DNA of 64,000 bases from Paenibacillus sp. USDA918EY (GCF_009870825.1 NZ_WTWY01000007.1:124001-188000), one strand, 5' to 3'. Shown: positions 7,885 through 17,087, counted from the first letter of the stretch. Translations and numbers: made by a program. The notes: generated by a model from the letters alone, not told the origin.

Positions 7885-9498
7885 TTATTTCTGGTACAGC
7901 TTGGACGGATCTTCGAAGATCACGACCGGCTTCAGCACGGCTTCGTCCAGGCCGCCGAATTTTTTATCCACGGCCACGATCGTTTTCGTATAGGCAATCG
8001 GGTAGATCACCGCATCGGCCGCAATCGTTTCCTGCAGCTTCTTGTAGATCTCTCCGCGTTTGGTGGTGTCGGCTTCGCCGGCGCCTTCCTGGAAGAGCTT
8101 GTCTACTTCCGGGTTCGAGTAATGCGCATAGTTGGAGTCGCTTCCCGTCGTGTACAAAATGCTGTAGGCGTCAGGATCGAAGCCCATGATATAACCGCCG
8201 ACGGTCAGTTCATAATCGCTGGTTTCCGGATTCGTAAACTTGTCGCTGAACGCCGATGCATCCATCGATTGGATTTCCACGTTGACTCCGACGTCTTTCA
8301 GCTTTTGCTGTACGTAAAGCGCGATCGCTTCCTGCGCCTTGTTGCCGCTTGTCACGATGAAGCGCAGCGTTTTGCCGACGACGCCGTTTTTCTGCAGCAG
8401 TTCTTTCGCTTTTTCCACGTCGTTGTCGTACGTCGTTACGTTGTTGTCGTGATACAGGCCGTCCGGGGTCACGAAGGATTTGGCCGGATCGGCGTAATCG
8501 GGCGAAGTGTAGGCCACTTGAATCAGCTCTTCGCGGTTCAAAGCGTAAGATAAGCCTTCTCTCACTTCTTTGTTCTTCATCAGGCCCGTGTCGCTATTTT
8601 CGTTAAACAGCATGTAAGCCAGACGGCCTTCGCTGTAGTTCTTCATTTCGAAATTGCCTGTCGCCTCGATCGTCGCCGCATCCTGCGGGTCAACGTATTT
8701 GATGTTGATTTCGCCGTTTTGCAGGGCGAGGTTCGACGCGTTGGCGTCCTTGGAAATGCGGTACGTGATCGTATCCAGGTGCGGCTTGCCGCCGAAGTAG
8801 TTGTCGAAACGCTCCAGCGTCACGTATTCGCCTGTTTTGTATTCCTTGAACTTAAACGGGCCGGAGCCGATCGGCGCATTGTTTTTAGGGCTCTTTTCGA
8901 TATCCGCTTCATGCTCGAAAATATGCTTCGGAATCGGCGTCACCTGTACAAGCGTCGCTTCAAACGCCGGGCTGACCTGCGGCAGCTTGAATTCGACCGT
9001 CGTGTCGTCGACTTTTACCGCCTTGATCGGTTTGCCGTTAATGATAAAGTTGCTTCGGAGCATGCTGTTTTGCTTCGGATCGAGAATTTTGTCGATGGTG
9101 AACACCACGTCGTCCGCCGTCAATTTCTCTCCGTCATGCCAAGTCAGGCCGCTTTTGAGCTTCAGTGTATATGTCAGGTTATCTGCGGACGGCTCCAGGC
9201 TGTCGGCGAGATAAAAAGTCTTTTTGCCGTTGTTGACTTGGAAAAGAGGTGCAAAAAGGGCTTGGTCAATCGTCAGGCTGACGCGGTCCCCTGCATAGTT
9301 CGGGTTCAAAATGACCGGATCGGCCTGTACCCCGATAATCAGATTGCCTCCGTCTTTAGGCTGGTCGCCGGATGTTTGCGATGCGCCGGAAGACGAAGCG
9401 TCCGTAGGCGCTGCCGAATTGCCGGCGTCCCCGGAGCATGCCGTGACCAGCATGGTCAATAAGGCTAAAATAATGACCCCCGAAAAATATTTGCGCAT
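7885..9498 (-). CDS. oppA: Peptide ABC transporter substrate-binding lipoprotein (SBP family 5)
   Basis: Extracytoplasmic binding lipoprotein that feeds the OppBCDF complex, 537 residues from the chosen ATG. The signal peptide MRKYFSGVIILALLTMLVTAC ends in a lipobox (Val-Thr-Ala-Cys), which favours this start over one 12 codons upstream; GGGGGAT lies just before it. Family signatures are 'LKSGLTWHDGEKLTADDVVFTI' and the later 'REGLSYALNREELI'. First gene of the operon. Peptide length preference cannot be read from sequence. Confidence 0.93.
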   Translation of the reverse strand: MRKYFSGVIILALLTMLVTACSGDAGNSAAPTDASSSGASQTSGDQPKDGGNLIIGVQADPVILNPNYAGDRVSLTIDQALFAPLFQVNNGKKTFYLADSLEPSADNLTYTLKLKSGLTWHDGEKLTADDVVFTIDKILDPKQNSMLRSNFIINGKPIKAVKVDDTTVEFKLPQVSPAFEATLVQVTPIPKHIFEHEADIEKSPKNNAPIGSGPFKFKEYKTGEYVTLERFDNYFGGKPHLDTITYRISKDANASNLALQNGEINIKYVDPQDAATIEATGNFEMKNYSEGRLAYMLFNENSDTGLMKNKEVREGLSYALNREELIQVAYTSPDYADPAKSFVTPDGLYHDNNVTTYDNDVEKAKELLQKNGVVGKTLRFIVTSGNKAQEAIALYVQQKLKDVGVNVEIQSMDASAFSDKFTNPETSDYELTVGGYIMGFDPDAYSILYTTGSDSNYAHYSNPEVDKLFQEGAGEADTTKRGEIYKKLQETIAADAVIYPIAYTKTIVAVDKKFGGLDEAVLKPVVIFEDPSKLYQK

Positions 9499-9534
9499 GA
9501 TGTTTATCCCCCACTCTCTGTAGACTGCTTTCAA

Positions 9535-9816
9535 TTGTATATCGGATTACTAGGAATTACAATCCTTACCCGATGCCTACATGTTTTTCCCAATTTAGTC
9601 TTTTAACTGACTAAAATCTCTACTAACTTTATTTTAGTGTTAAACTGTAAAAAATGCTATAACAAATTTTCGAATTTTGTCGAAGTTTCGTGTCGAAATT
9701 GGGTGGTTTTATAAGAAAAAAAGCCTCGCCGACTTTTATCGGCAAAGCCAACATATCCGGACGGGCTTATTCAGGTATTTGATGCCGTACCGCGATCGCT
9801 TGCAAGCCGACCTGCA
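9535..9816. other. Intergenic region upstream of the peptide importer
   Basis: AT-rich region that must contain the oppA promoter. An inverted repeat TTAGTC-8-GACTAA lies at 9595-9614, and a related TTTTAGTGTTAAAC follows on the plus strand. I could not choose a convincing -35/-10 pair. Confidence 0.35.
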
Positions 9817-10770
9817 TCATAACTGCCTGGAGACGACGCCAAACACTTCCCGGACGCGGTTCAGCAATTGGTGCACATAATCGGCATCCGGCGAACGCCG
9901 GGCAACGATCCCCAACCTCCTCACGCCGATCCATACCGCCCAAAGATCGATCTCCAGCTGATCCCATGCCGTAAGGGGAACGACGCTTTGGTATCCTTCG
10001 ACTAAGGCCGGAAATCCTTTATAACGCTGACCGTCATGAAGTTTGAAATGCCCCAGATCGTATAAAGGGCTGCTTCCCTGAATCTCGCCAAAATCGATGA
10101 TGCCCGTGTAGGTACCATTGTCCTGGAAAATATGCGAATCGTCGAAATCCCCATGAACGAGCCGCGGTTCATATCTGCTCATCAGCGGAAGCCCGCGTTC
10201 CATGATCCTGCGAATGATGGAAGCCTCCTCTTTGTTGATTAGCTTTTCCGATAAAAATTGCACGTCGTCCTCCAAAAATTCCAGCAGCTGTTCATCCGCA
10301 GAACGATTCTCCCCCCGCAATACCGACTTGTCTTCCTCCCGCCCTCTCCTGATCCAGCCAAAACCCTCTACCGGTATCCCATGCACTAAGGCAATCTGGC
10401 TGCCGGCATCCAACATGACCCGTTCGTATGATTCTTGAGACGTTACCCGTCCGGCATGCGCCCCGGGGATTTCCCGCACCAGCATCACGGACAGGCCCAG
10501 CTCCTCATGAACAGGCTCGAAATGAAGCACTTCCGGAACCTGCACGCCTTTTTTTCGAAGCAGTTGATGGACGTATACCTCGGGGGCAAAGCTCATGTCC
10601 TGCTCCGGAAGAATCCGCAGATAAAAAACTTCGTCATTAGCGTTGATTCGGTATACGTAAGTGGAGACGCCCGACCGTTCCCTCTCGATGCGAAAGTCAG
10701 TCGTTCGCAAATATTGGCGGACCAGATCGGAAACCAGCCCGACCTTCGGTTCTTGTTTTTTGTTCACCAC
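9817..10770 (-). CDS. Aminoglycoside phosphotransferase-family (APH-fold) kinase
   Basis: Small-molecule kinase of the APH superfamily, 317 residues. The N-lobe has 'SGVSTYVYRINANDEVFYLRI'-like strands. The catalytic loop reads HGDFDDSHI, with the Asp after His-Gly kept but the usual Asn four positions on replaced by His, and the metal-binding motif is IIDFGE. Most such chromosomal proteins act on unknown metabolites, so resistance should not be assumed. It starts at tandem GTG codons behind GGGGAGGG. It is separated from the next gene by a terminator. Confidence 0.8.
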   Translation of the reverse strand: MVNKKQEPKVGLVSDLVRQYLRTTDFRIERERSGVSTYVYRINANDEVFYLRILPEQDMSFAPEVYVHQLLRKKGVQVPEVLHFEPVHEELGLSVMLVREIPGAHAGRVTSQESYERVMLDAGSQIALVHGIPVEGFGWIRRGREEDKSVLRGENRSADEQLLEFLEDDVQFLSEKLINKEEASIIRRIMERGLPLMSRYEPRLVHGDFDDSHIFQDNGTYTGIIDFGEIQGSSPLYDLGHFKLHDGQRYKGFPALVEGYQSVVPLTAWDQLEIDLWAVWIGVRRLGIVARRSPDADYVHQLLNRVREVFGVVSRQL

Positions 10771-10885
10771 GCAGCCCTCCCCAGGTTTTCCTAGGAAGGA
10801 TTGTAAACGATGAACGAGCGTTTCTCCCGGGAAAGTTTATTTATAATGAAAGATGACGTCTTGGCAGGCAACCCTTGCAAAAACA

Positions 10886-10923
10886 CATAAAGAAAGAGAA
10901 GCGCATCAGATCATGCACTCCTC
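10886..10923 (-). terminator. Intrinsic terminator of the ring-cleaving dioxygenase gene
   Basis: On the minus strand an 11-pair stem GAGGAGTGCAT/ATGCGCTTCTC with two wobble pairs has a 6-base loop and is followed by TTTCTTTATG. Confidence 0.65.
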
Positions 10924-10936
10924 TTCACGGGGTTGA

Positions 10937-11914
10937 TTATTCTTTCGTAAATTCAATCGTGCTGCGTACAGTGTCGATCGGACGAACCAGCTTCTCGATT
11001 TGTTCGCGTTTCGGCTCGAGGAACGGAGGCAGCGACAGCTTTTCGCCAAGCGTTTCATACGGCTCGTCGCCCATGAAGCCCGGACCGTCGGTCGCCAACT
11101 CGAACAAAATTTGCGGCGCCACCCGCGCGTACAGCGATTCGAAGAAGTGGCGGTTCACATAACCGGAAGTCGAAAATCCGAACTGTTCCATACGTTTGAT
11201 CCAGTGCTCCAGCACGGTGCGGTCCTCGACGCGGAAAGCCGCATGGTGAACGGTGCCGAAGCCTTGGCGGGACGGCGGCAGCACGGCATTGTATTCGACG
11301 ACGACCTGCGCCCCGTTGCCGCCTTCGCCTACCTCAAACAGGTGGAAGGAGCCCTCTTTCGCAATTTCCTTGAATTCCATCACTTTCTCCAGCATTTCTT
11401 TGAAATATTCGAAGTTTGCGATTCGTACAAAAATCGGGCCAAGACCCGTAATCGCGTATTCCAGCGGAATCGGTCCTTTTTGCCATGGCGTCCCGGACGG
11501 TACGCCCTTGTTGTTTTCATCGGAGATGAGCTGATACTGCTGATCGTCAAAGTCTACGAAAGACAGCGTCTTTTTCCCGAACATCCCTTGAATGCCGAAA
11601 TGCTTGACGTCCAAGCGGTCGAACCGTTTTACCCAATAGTCCAGAGCCGCATCGCTGGGCACCCGAAACGAAGTCTTGGAGATTTCATTCGTGCCGTGAA
11701 CCCCTTTCGGAATGCCCGGAAAATCGAAAAACGTCATATCCGTGCCCGCGCTTCCTTTATCGTCGGCAAAAAACAGGTGGTACGTTTGAATGTCGTCTTG
11801 ATTGACGGTTTTCTTCACCAAACGCATACCCAGCACATAGGTGAAAAATTGATAGTTTTTTTCAGCGCTGCTCGTGATTGCCGTGACGTGGTGAATTCCT
11901 TTTAATCCATTCAT
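10937..11914 (-). CDS. Ring-cleaving dioxygenase, glyoxalase/VOC superfamily (MhqA/MhqO/MhqE-like)
   Basis: Fe(II)-type extradiol dioxygenase of about 325 residues acting on hydroquinone or catechol-like compounds in quinone detoxification. It opens with 'LKGIHHVTAITSSAEKNYQFF' and has a second VOC half starting 'TVHHAAFRVEDRTVLEHWI'; these two His-containing strands supply metal ligands, with a Glu late in the sequence. The frame stays open 36 codons further, but AAGGAGGAG before this ATG and family alignment fix the start. The upstream promoter and MhqR-like operator support an inducible role in electrophile stress. Confidence 0.88.
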   Translation of the reverse strand: MNGLKGIHHVTAITSSAEKNYQFFTYVLGMRLVKKTVNQDDIQTYHLFFADDKGSAGTDMTFFDFPGIPKGVHGTNEISKTSFRVPSDAALDYWVKRFDRLDVKHFGIQGMFGKKTLSFVDFDDQQYQLISDENNKGVPSGTPWQKGPIPLEYAITGLGPIFVRIANFEYFKEMLEKVMEFKEIAKEGSFHLFEVGEGGNGAQVVVEYNAVLPPSRQGFGTVHHAAFRVEDRTVLEHWIKRMEQFGFSTSGYVNRHFFESLYARVAPQILFELATDGPGFMGDEPYETLGEKLSLPPFLEPKREQIEKLVRPIDTVRSTIEFTKE

Positions 11915-11995
11915 GTGAAACTCCTCCTTAAAATTAATTTTCCCAATCGGGGTATTTAAATTATGTGAATCGACGCCGATAACTCTTAATAAAGA

Positions 11996-12011
11996 ATCTT
12001 TAATTCGAGAT
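11996..12011 (-). promoter_or_regulatory. MhqR-like operator
   Basis: ATCT-TTAATTCG-AGAT, read on the plus strand and followed by AAAT, closely matches the Bacillus subtilis MhqR box that I recall (tATCTcgaAtTCgAGATaaaa). It lies directly after the -10 of the dioxygenase promoter and covers the predicted start point, as expected for a repressor. Confidence 0.7.
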
Positions 12012-12012
12012 A

Positions 12013-12041
12013 AATATACCACGCAAGATCCTTATTGTCAA
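12013..12041 (-). promoter_or_regulatory. Sigma-A promoter of the dioxygenase gene
   Basis: Minus strand: TTGACA, 17-base spacer, TATATT. Perfect -35 and 5/6 -10 at optimal spacing, about 100 bases upstream of the start codon. Confidence 0.85.
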
Positions 12042-12110
12042 CTCCCTCGGCGAGATGGTCAAAAGGCATGTGGACAAGGGCCGACACGGTTGCCTGAAGA
12101 CCAGACAGAT

Positions 12111-12137
12111 AAGGCCACCCCTTCGAGGGATGGCCTT
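12111..12137 (-). terminator. Hairpin after the BASS-family symporter gene
   Basis: AAGGCCA-CC-CCT-TCGA-GGG-AT-GGCCTT lies between two minus-strand genes. The T tract after it on the minus strand is weak (TTATCTGTCT), so termination may be partial. Confidence 0.45.
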
Positions 12138-12152
12138 TTGCCGTGAACCGCG

Positions 12153-13112
12153 TTATTCTGTCAGACTTGCTTTCGAATCCGGAACTTTATCGGCGCGCCG
12201 GGCGAACCAAGTGGCCAGCAGCGAACCGGAAATGTTGTGCCAGACGCTGAAGATCGCGCTTGGAACGGCCGCTACCGGACTGAAATGCGCCGAAGCGAGC
12301 GTCGCCCCGAGCCCGGAGTTTTGCATGCCGGTTTCGAACAATACCGCTTTGCGTTTGCTTAGGTTCATTCGGAACAGCTTGGCGAACAAATAACCCAGCG
12401 CATAACCCAGCAAGTTGTGCAGGATAACGACGGCAAAAATCAGCAGCCCGCTCTCGATAATTTTCGTTCTGCTGCCGCTGACGACAATCGCCACAATGAG
12501 CACGATCGCCAGCGTGGATACGAGCGGAAGGGCTTGGGCGCTTGCTTCGGCCTGTTTTTTAAACAAAGCCTTGACGATGACGCCGAGAATGATCGGCAAG
12601 ATCACAACCGTCAAAATATCCTTGATCAGCGCGCCGGCGTCAATCGGCATCCAGCGACCCGCCAGCAAGCTGATCAAAGCCGGCGTGGCCAGCGGAGCGA
12701 CCAGCGTCGACACGGACGCGATCGATACGCCCAGCGCGACGTCGCCTTTCGCGAGCAGCGTCATCACGTTTGACGCCGTGCCGCTCGGGCAGCAGCCGAC
12801 GAGAATGACGCCCACGGCGATGTCCGGCGGCAAATTCAGCACCAGCGCCAGCACGTAAGCAAGCAGCGGCATGATAATAAAATGGCCGACGACGCCAATC
12901 AGCACTTCAAGCGGACGGCGGAATACTTCACGGAAGTCGGCGGAAGACAACGTGAGCCCCATGCCGAACATCACGATGCCGAGAAAAAGAGATACGTACC
13001 CCTTTAAAGGGGTAAAGACCTCCGGCATAAAAAAACCGAAACAAGCGAACAAAATGACCCAGACGGAAAACGTTCCTCCGACAAAACGGCTTACTTTTGC
13101 TACGGCGTTCAT
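12153..13112 (-). CDS. Bile acid:sodium symporter (BASS) family transporter, YocS/PanS-like
   Basis: Integral membrane protein of 319 residues with about ten hydrophobic helices. The BASS hallmarks are present: 'GCCPSGTASNVMTLLAKGD' in the first half and 'FETGMQNSGLGATLA' in the second, the crossover segments that bind sodium. Characterised relatives carry pantoate/ketopantoate or other organic anions; the substrate here is unknown. Transcribed alone between two hairpins. Confidence 0.88.
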   Translation of the reverse strand: MNAVAKVSRFVGGTFSVWVILFACFGFFMPEVFTPLKGYVSLFLGIVMFGMGLTLSSADFREVFRRPLEVLIGVVGHFIIMPLLAYVLALVLNLPPDIAVGVILVGCCPSGTASNVMTLLAKGDVALGVSIASVSTLVAPLATPALISLLAGRWMPIDAGALIKDILTVVILPIILGVIVKALFKKQAEASAQALPLVSTLAIVLIVAIVVSGSRTKIIESGLLIFAVVILHNLLGYALGYLFAKLFRMNLSKRKAVLFETGMQNSGLGATLASAHFSPVAAVPSAIFSVWHNISGSLLATWFARRADKVPDSKASLTE

Positions 13113-13183
13113 GGCCTAACCTCACTTCCCATGTCATGTCAACGTAAGAGTATTAGGCATCATTTTACGCCGATATGAAGAAA

Positions 13184-13210
13184 TTGACAATGGTAAAAAT
13201 TTCATATAAT
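13184..13210 (+). promoter_or_regulatory. Orphan plus-strand promoter-like element
   Basis: TTGACA and TATAAT, both perfect, are separated by 15 bases, shorter than optimal. It points into the 3' end of the minus-strand monooxygenase gene and has no plus-strand gene downstream. An antisense transcript is possible; chance in an AT-rich gap is also possible. Confidence 0.35.
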
Positions 13211-13238
13211 GACTTGCCGACTGAATTAAGACCAAATG

Positions 13239-13267
13239 AAAAAAGAGAGGCATCATGCCCCTCTCTC
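13239..13267 (-). terminator. Intrinsic terminator of the LLM oxidoreductase gene
   Basis: Minus strand: AGAGG, loop, CCTCT, then CTTTTTTC, just after the gene's stop. Confidence 0.7.
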
Positions 13268-13272
13268 CGATT

Positions 13273-14334
13273 CTATTCCTGCGGTTCGCCCGCCGCTTCC
13301 CATTTCGCTACTTCCTCGCGCACGATCGGCGCGACCTTCGTTCCGAGCAGCTCAATGGCTTTCATCACGTCCTCATGCGGCATGCTGCCTACAGGCACGT
13401 GCAGGAAAAAGCGGGTAACGCCCACCCGTTTGCGGAGGTGGATGATTTTCCGGGCCACCGTCTCCGGATCGCCGACATACAGCGCCCCCTCGAAGCTGCG
13501 CGCCATATCGAAGCTGCTGCGGTCATAAGGGCCCCAGCCCCGCTCCCGGGCGAGAATATTCATGCTGTATTGCGTGGAGGGGAAAAATTTATCCGCAGCA
13601 AGCTCCGTATCCTCCGCGACGAAACCATGCGAATGGGAGGCGACGGGCAGCTTCGAAACGTCATGTCCCGCATGAGCGGCCGCTCTTTTGTAAAGCTGTA
13701 CCAGCGGCGCAAACTGCGTCGGTCTGCCGCCGATAATCGCCAATACGAGCGGCAGCCCCAGAAGCCCCGCCCGCACGACCGACTCCTGGTTGCCGCCGCT
13801 CCCGATCCAAACCGGAAGCGGATCCTGAACAGGCCGCGGATAGACGCCGCGATCCTGGATTGCCGGCCGGTGTCCGCCCTTCCAGGTCACCTTCTCCGAA
13901 GCCCTGATCTTAAGCAGCAGCTCCAATTTTTCATCGAACAACTCGTCGTAATCGTTCAGATCATAACCAAATAGCGGGAACGATTCGATAAAAGACCCTC
14001 TGCCTGCCATGATTTCGGCCCGTCCATTCGAAATGCCGTCCAGCGTGGCGAAGTCCTGGAACACCCGAACCGGATCCGCGGATGACAGCACCGTCACCGC
14101 ACTCGTCAGCCGAATCCGCTTCGTCTGCGGCGCCGCCGCCGCAAGCACCATCGCCGGCGAAGAAACGGCGTAGTCCTTCCGATGATGCTCTCCGACGCCA
14201 AAGACGTCAAGCCCCACCTGATCCGCAAAAATGATTTCCTCCACGACCTCCCGAATGCGCTCGGCATGGCTGAGCACCTTGCCGGTGCGAACATCCGGCG
14301 TCGTTTCCGCAAAAGTACTGATTCCGATCTCCAT
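13273..14334 (-). CDS. LLM-class flavin-dependent oxidoreductase
   Basis: Bacterial luciferase-like monooxygenase, 353 residues, using reduced flavin on an unknown substrate. Typical landmarks: 'FADQVGLDVFGVGEHHRKDYAVSSP' near the N-terminus, 'TSAVTVLSSADPVRVFQDFATLD', 'GRAEIMAGRGSF' and 'PVWIGSGGNQESV'. Two genes downstream on the same strand lies the quinone-type dioxygenase, but terminators separate them, so common regulation is not shown. Confidence 0.9.
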   Translation of the reverse strand: MEIGISTFAETTPDVRTGKVLSHAERIREVVEEIIFADQVGLDVFGVGEHHRKDYAVSSPAMVLAAAAPQTKRIRLTSAVTVLSSADPVRVFQDFATLDGISNGRAEIMAGRGSFIESFPLFGYDLNDYDELFDEKLELLLKIRASEKVTWKGGHRPAIQDRGVYPRPVQDPLPVWIGSGGNQESVVRAGLLGLPLVLAIIGGRPTQFAPLVQLYKRAAAHAGHDVSKLPVASHSHGFVAEDTELAADKFFPSTQYSMNILARERGWGPYDRSSFDMARSFEGALYVGDPETVARKIIHLRKRVGVTRFFLHVPVGSMPHEDVMKAIELLGTKVAPIVREEVAKWEAAGEPQE

Positions 14335-14717
14335 GGGCAGCCCCTCCCTTATCCATATATGTTTCGCCGCCAGGCAGCTTAAACATGTGTATTTTAATAA
14401 TTGATATCTTCATATTGAACTATTTGGCGGAGTTTTTCAAGCATCGGATTTTATTCTATATATTATGATGGCTCAGCTTCCTCGCGCTCGGTTGGATGCA
14501 GCCCTTCCCTTCGCTGCAAAGTCAGCGTCATAAACGAATCTTCTATGATAATCCGCAAATGTCATCGCAATGGGCCCGCAAAGGTTCCGTGCCAAGACCG
14601 AGCCTTGCCATCCCCTCTCCCATCATTTGGTACAAAACCAATTCAGCATGACGTCGTCCAACTATACGAAGAGAAATGTTGGGAACTCTTAACATCAGTC
14701 AACAAGGAGATGAAAGT
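14335..14717. other. Intergenic region between LLM oxidoreductase and NlpC/P60 gene
   Basis: Divergent promoter region of 383 bases. I looked for a ydaO-type (c-di-AMP) riboswitch because these often precede cell-wall hydrolases and found no convincing core. An AT-rich patch (14440-14470) could hold promoters. Nothing else is supported. Confidence 0.3.
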
Positions 14718-15761
14718 ATGTCAAAAAGCAAAGCGTTGCTTCTTTCCCTATTAACGGCCTCGCTCCTGCACGCCGCCCCGACGCATGCGGCAAATGCGGC
14801 GCAGGTTCAGGAAGAAGCCAAGCCGGTATCGATTTTTCTGGACGGGCGCCAGCTTCAGCCTGAAGTGGAGCCTTACAACGTAAACGGTACCTTGCTCGTT
14901 CCGATGCGCGGGCTGTTTGAGGCGGAAGGCGCCAAATTAACCTGGGATAACGCCACCAAAACGGTCACGGCCCAAAAAGGGAATATGACGCTGGTGTACC
15001 GCATTGGCGAACATGCCGCTTCCTTAAACGGTAAAACTTTATCCGTCGCGGTTCCCGGACAAATTGCGGACGGGTATACCTTGATCCCGCTGCGTTTTGT
15101 CAGCGAGGCGTTCGGAAGCACCGTCAAATGGGACCAAAACGCGCGGACGGTCCGCATCGCCTCGGCGATCGACGCCGAAACGTCCATTTTGTGGGGAGTA
15201 AATCTGCGGGACAAGCCCGACGTCGATAAAGGCGCTTCGCTTTCCGTGCTGAACGCCGGAACAAAGGTTCATGTCCTTCAGGAGGTCAATGCCTCGTGGC
15301 TGAAGGTGCAAACGCCGGACAACCGCATCGGATACATATCCGCCAAACCGAAATACACCGATTACACGAGCCCAAGCCTCGCCGAACTGCAGGGGGACGC
15401 GCTGATCGCTTACGGCAAAACCTTTTGGGGCGCGCCGTATGTTTTCGGGGCTTCACCGGATCAGACGAAAACGTTCGATTGCTCCTCCTTCGTCAAACGC
15501 GTGTTCCAGGATACGCTTTCGATCGATCTGCCGCGCGTGTCGTATGAACAGGCCAAGGTCGGCAAAGAAGTGCCTTTGGATCAGCTGCGCAAAGGGGATC
15601 TGCTCTTTTTCTCCGCCCGCAACCTTCCGATCGGCCATGTGGCCATCTACGCAGGCAATAACCAAATCCTGCACACCTATTCCAAAGAATTGGGCGTTCA
15701 CATGGAAGCCTTTGACGGACAGTGGAAAAGACGGTTCGTCACCGCGCGGAGAGTGTTTTAG
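14718..15761 (+). CDS. Secreted NlpC/P60 endopeptidase with copper-amine-oxidase-like N-domain and SH3 domain
   Basis: Cell-wall hydrolase cleaving gamma-D-Glu-meso-Dap type peptide bonds, 347 residues. Order: signal peptide (1-25, ending 'PTHAANA'), copper-amine-oxidase N-terminal-like domain (about 38-150, two copies of a beta motif with 'LLVPMRGLFEAEGA' and 'TLIPLRFVSEAFGS'), bacterial SH3 (about 160-212), NlpC/P60 (about 225-347). Catalytic residues visible: Cys255 in FDCSSFVK, His307 in IGHVAIYAG, third polar residue His319. The ATG with AAGGAG 8 bases upstream is preferred over one 14 codons earlier. Confidence 0.92.
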   Translation: MSKSKALLLSLLTASLLHAAPTHAANAAQVQEEAKPVSIFLDGRQLQPEVEPYNVNGTLLVPMRGLFEAEGAKLTWDNATKTVTAQKGNMTLVYRIGEHAASLNGKTLSVAVPGQIADGYTLIPLRFVSEAFGSTVKWDQNARTVRIASAIDAETSILWGVNLRDKPDVDKGASLSVLNAGTKVHVLQEVNASWLKVQTPDNRIGYISAKPKYTDYTSPSLAELQGDALIAYGKTFWGAPYVFGASPDQTKTFDCSSFVKRVFQDTLSIDLPRVSYEQAKVGKEVPLDQLRKGDLLFFSARNLPIGHVAIYAGNNQILHTYSKELGVHMEAFDGQWKRRFVTARRVF

Positions 15762-15783
15762 GCTTCTGTCCTTGTACCGTATG

Positions 15784-15812
15784 AAGGGCCGTCTGCGGAC
15801 GGCTCTTTTTCT
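15784..15812 (+). terminator. Intrinsic terminator of the NlpC/P60 gene
   Basis: AGGGCCGTC-TGCG-GACGGCTCT followed by TTTTCTTTTT. Confidence 0.8.
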
Positions 15813-15923
15813 TTTTCGCGGTACTTTAGCTTTTTCGGCGTATTTTTGCATGTAACCTGAACCCGATTTTTCCGTATATAGGCATATGTATTCTGAAAAC
15901 CACATGGCATGGGAGGGAAATGA

Positions 15924-17087
15924 TTGATTTTGTCAACCGATCAGGATTGCATTCATGAACGCGCCGATCGGCGTATGGAACCTTTTTATTGGATATTGAC
16001 CTTCGAGGTCATGACGTTCGTGCTTGCGCTCGGCGCCGCGCTTGTCATCGGCCCGCTTTATTGGGCCTACCGGTTCCAATCCTGGGCCTTCTTGCTCCTC
16101 GTCCTGCTGGTGCCGGGCTTGTGGCTTATCCGGTTCTCCGTCCGCTACCTGCGGTCCGCCATCCGCAAAAACCGTCTTCTCAGCCGGTACAGACTGTGCC
16201 GCGACCGGATCGAATACCGGATCTACCATCATCCCGACACCAAAGTCAGCGAAGGGACCATCCCGTTGGACCGGATTGAACGGATTTACGTTTCTTATTA
16301 CGTCGCGCTGTACCATTATGCCTACCGAAAAAGCAAATTCAATGAACAGCAACCGACGTATCACATTTTGCCGATGGTTAACGTCGTTTACCGGGATGAA
16401 ACGAACCGGCGGGTGCTGGGTGTTCCTTTTTACGAATATTTCGACGCCGAGCAGTGGCTGAAAGAGCTGCAGAGCCGGGACATCCCCATTTGGGCGACCG
16501 CCGTGCTGCCAGGCGCCTTGCCGGAAGAGGAGCAGATGCGGCTGCTTGAAGACGAGTCCAATTCGAGGCCGTTTCCTTTTCACCACCACTTGCAAAAAGA
16601 ACTGGAGCAGCTGGTTAGCGAAATCGAACAAAGCAGACCGGTGGAAGCCGGCGGCGCAGACGGCACCGCTCCCCATCAAGAAGCCGGGGAACGGCCTCCC
16701 GCGGGGATTCAAAGATTCAAGCCGCAGTGGTCCACGCTGATCATTTTTGCGCTGTTGTTCGCTTTCATTTATGCTTTTCTCAAAATCGCTTTTAAAGGGA
16801 ATATCCCTTCGGACGGCTTCGGCATCTGCTTTGCGGTTTCGCTCGCGGGCGGACTGATCTATCTGTTTTTGGCAAAACGCCTGACGTTCTGGGTTCCTCT
16901 CCGTTATGCCGTCGCATTATTTCTGGGATGGGCACTTATCGGCGCATTCATGCCGGAGACCGATGCCGGGATCGGCGAAGAGTATTATATCTCCACGTTG
17001 ACGGCCGGCGTGTTCACGGCGTTTGCCATCTGGCCCGTCTTCGGTATCCTTTACTGGATTCGCAAAAAACGCGGGAGACGCCCTTAA
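15924..17087 (+). CDS. Uncharacterised multi-pass membrane protein, 387 aa
   Basis: No recognised family. Two membrane helices lie near the N-terminus (about 24-70), then a soluble, charged region (about 75-265, with 'GTIPLDRIERIYVSYYVALYHYAY'), then three or four helices at the C-terminus (about 270-380). The N-terminal two-helix plus beta-rich segment recalls membrane PH-like proteins, which is only a guess. TTG is taken as start because GGGAGGG sits 6 bases upstream; the next in-frame ATG, 17 codons on, has no ribosome site. Likely one transcript with the following gene. Confidence 0.7.
   Translation: MILSTDQDCIHERADRRMEPFYWILTFEVMTFVLALGAALVIGPLYWAYRFQSWAFLLLVLLVPGLWLIRFSVRYLRSAIRKNRLLSRYRLCRDRIEYRIYHHPDTKVSEGTIPLDRIERIYVSYYVALYHYAYRKSKFNEQQPTYHILPMVNVVYRDETNRRVLGVPFYEYFDAEQWLKELQSRDIPIWATAVLPGALPEEEQMRLLEDESNSRPFPFHHHLQKELEQLVSEIEQSRPVEAGGADGTAPHQEAGERPPAGIQRFKPQWSTLIIFALLFAFIYAFLKIAFKGNIPSDGFGICFAVSLAGGLIYLFLAKRLTFWVPLRYAVALFLGWALIGAFMPETDAGIGEEYYISTLTAGVFTAFAIWPVFGILYWIRKKRGRRP

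Noticed and set aside
9817..10770. Aminoglycoside resistance gene
   Set aside because: APH fold only; the catalytic Asn is His, and chromosomal APH-fold kinases are mostly metabolic. No resistance claim is supported.
14335..14717. ydaO (c-di-AMP) riboswitch before the NlpC/P60 gene
   Set aside because: Considered because such leaders often precede wall hydrolases; conserved core not seen and no terminator precedes the gene.
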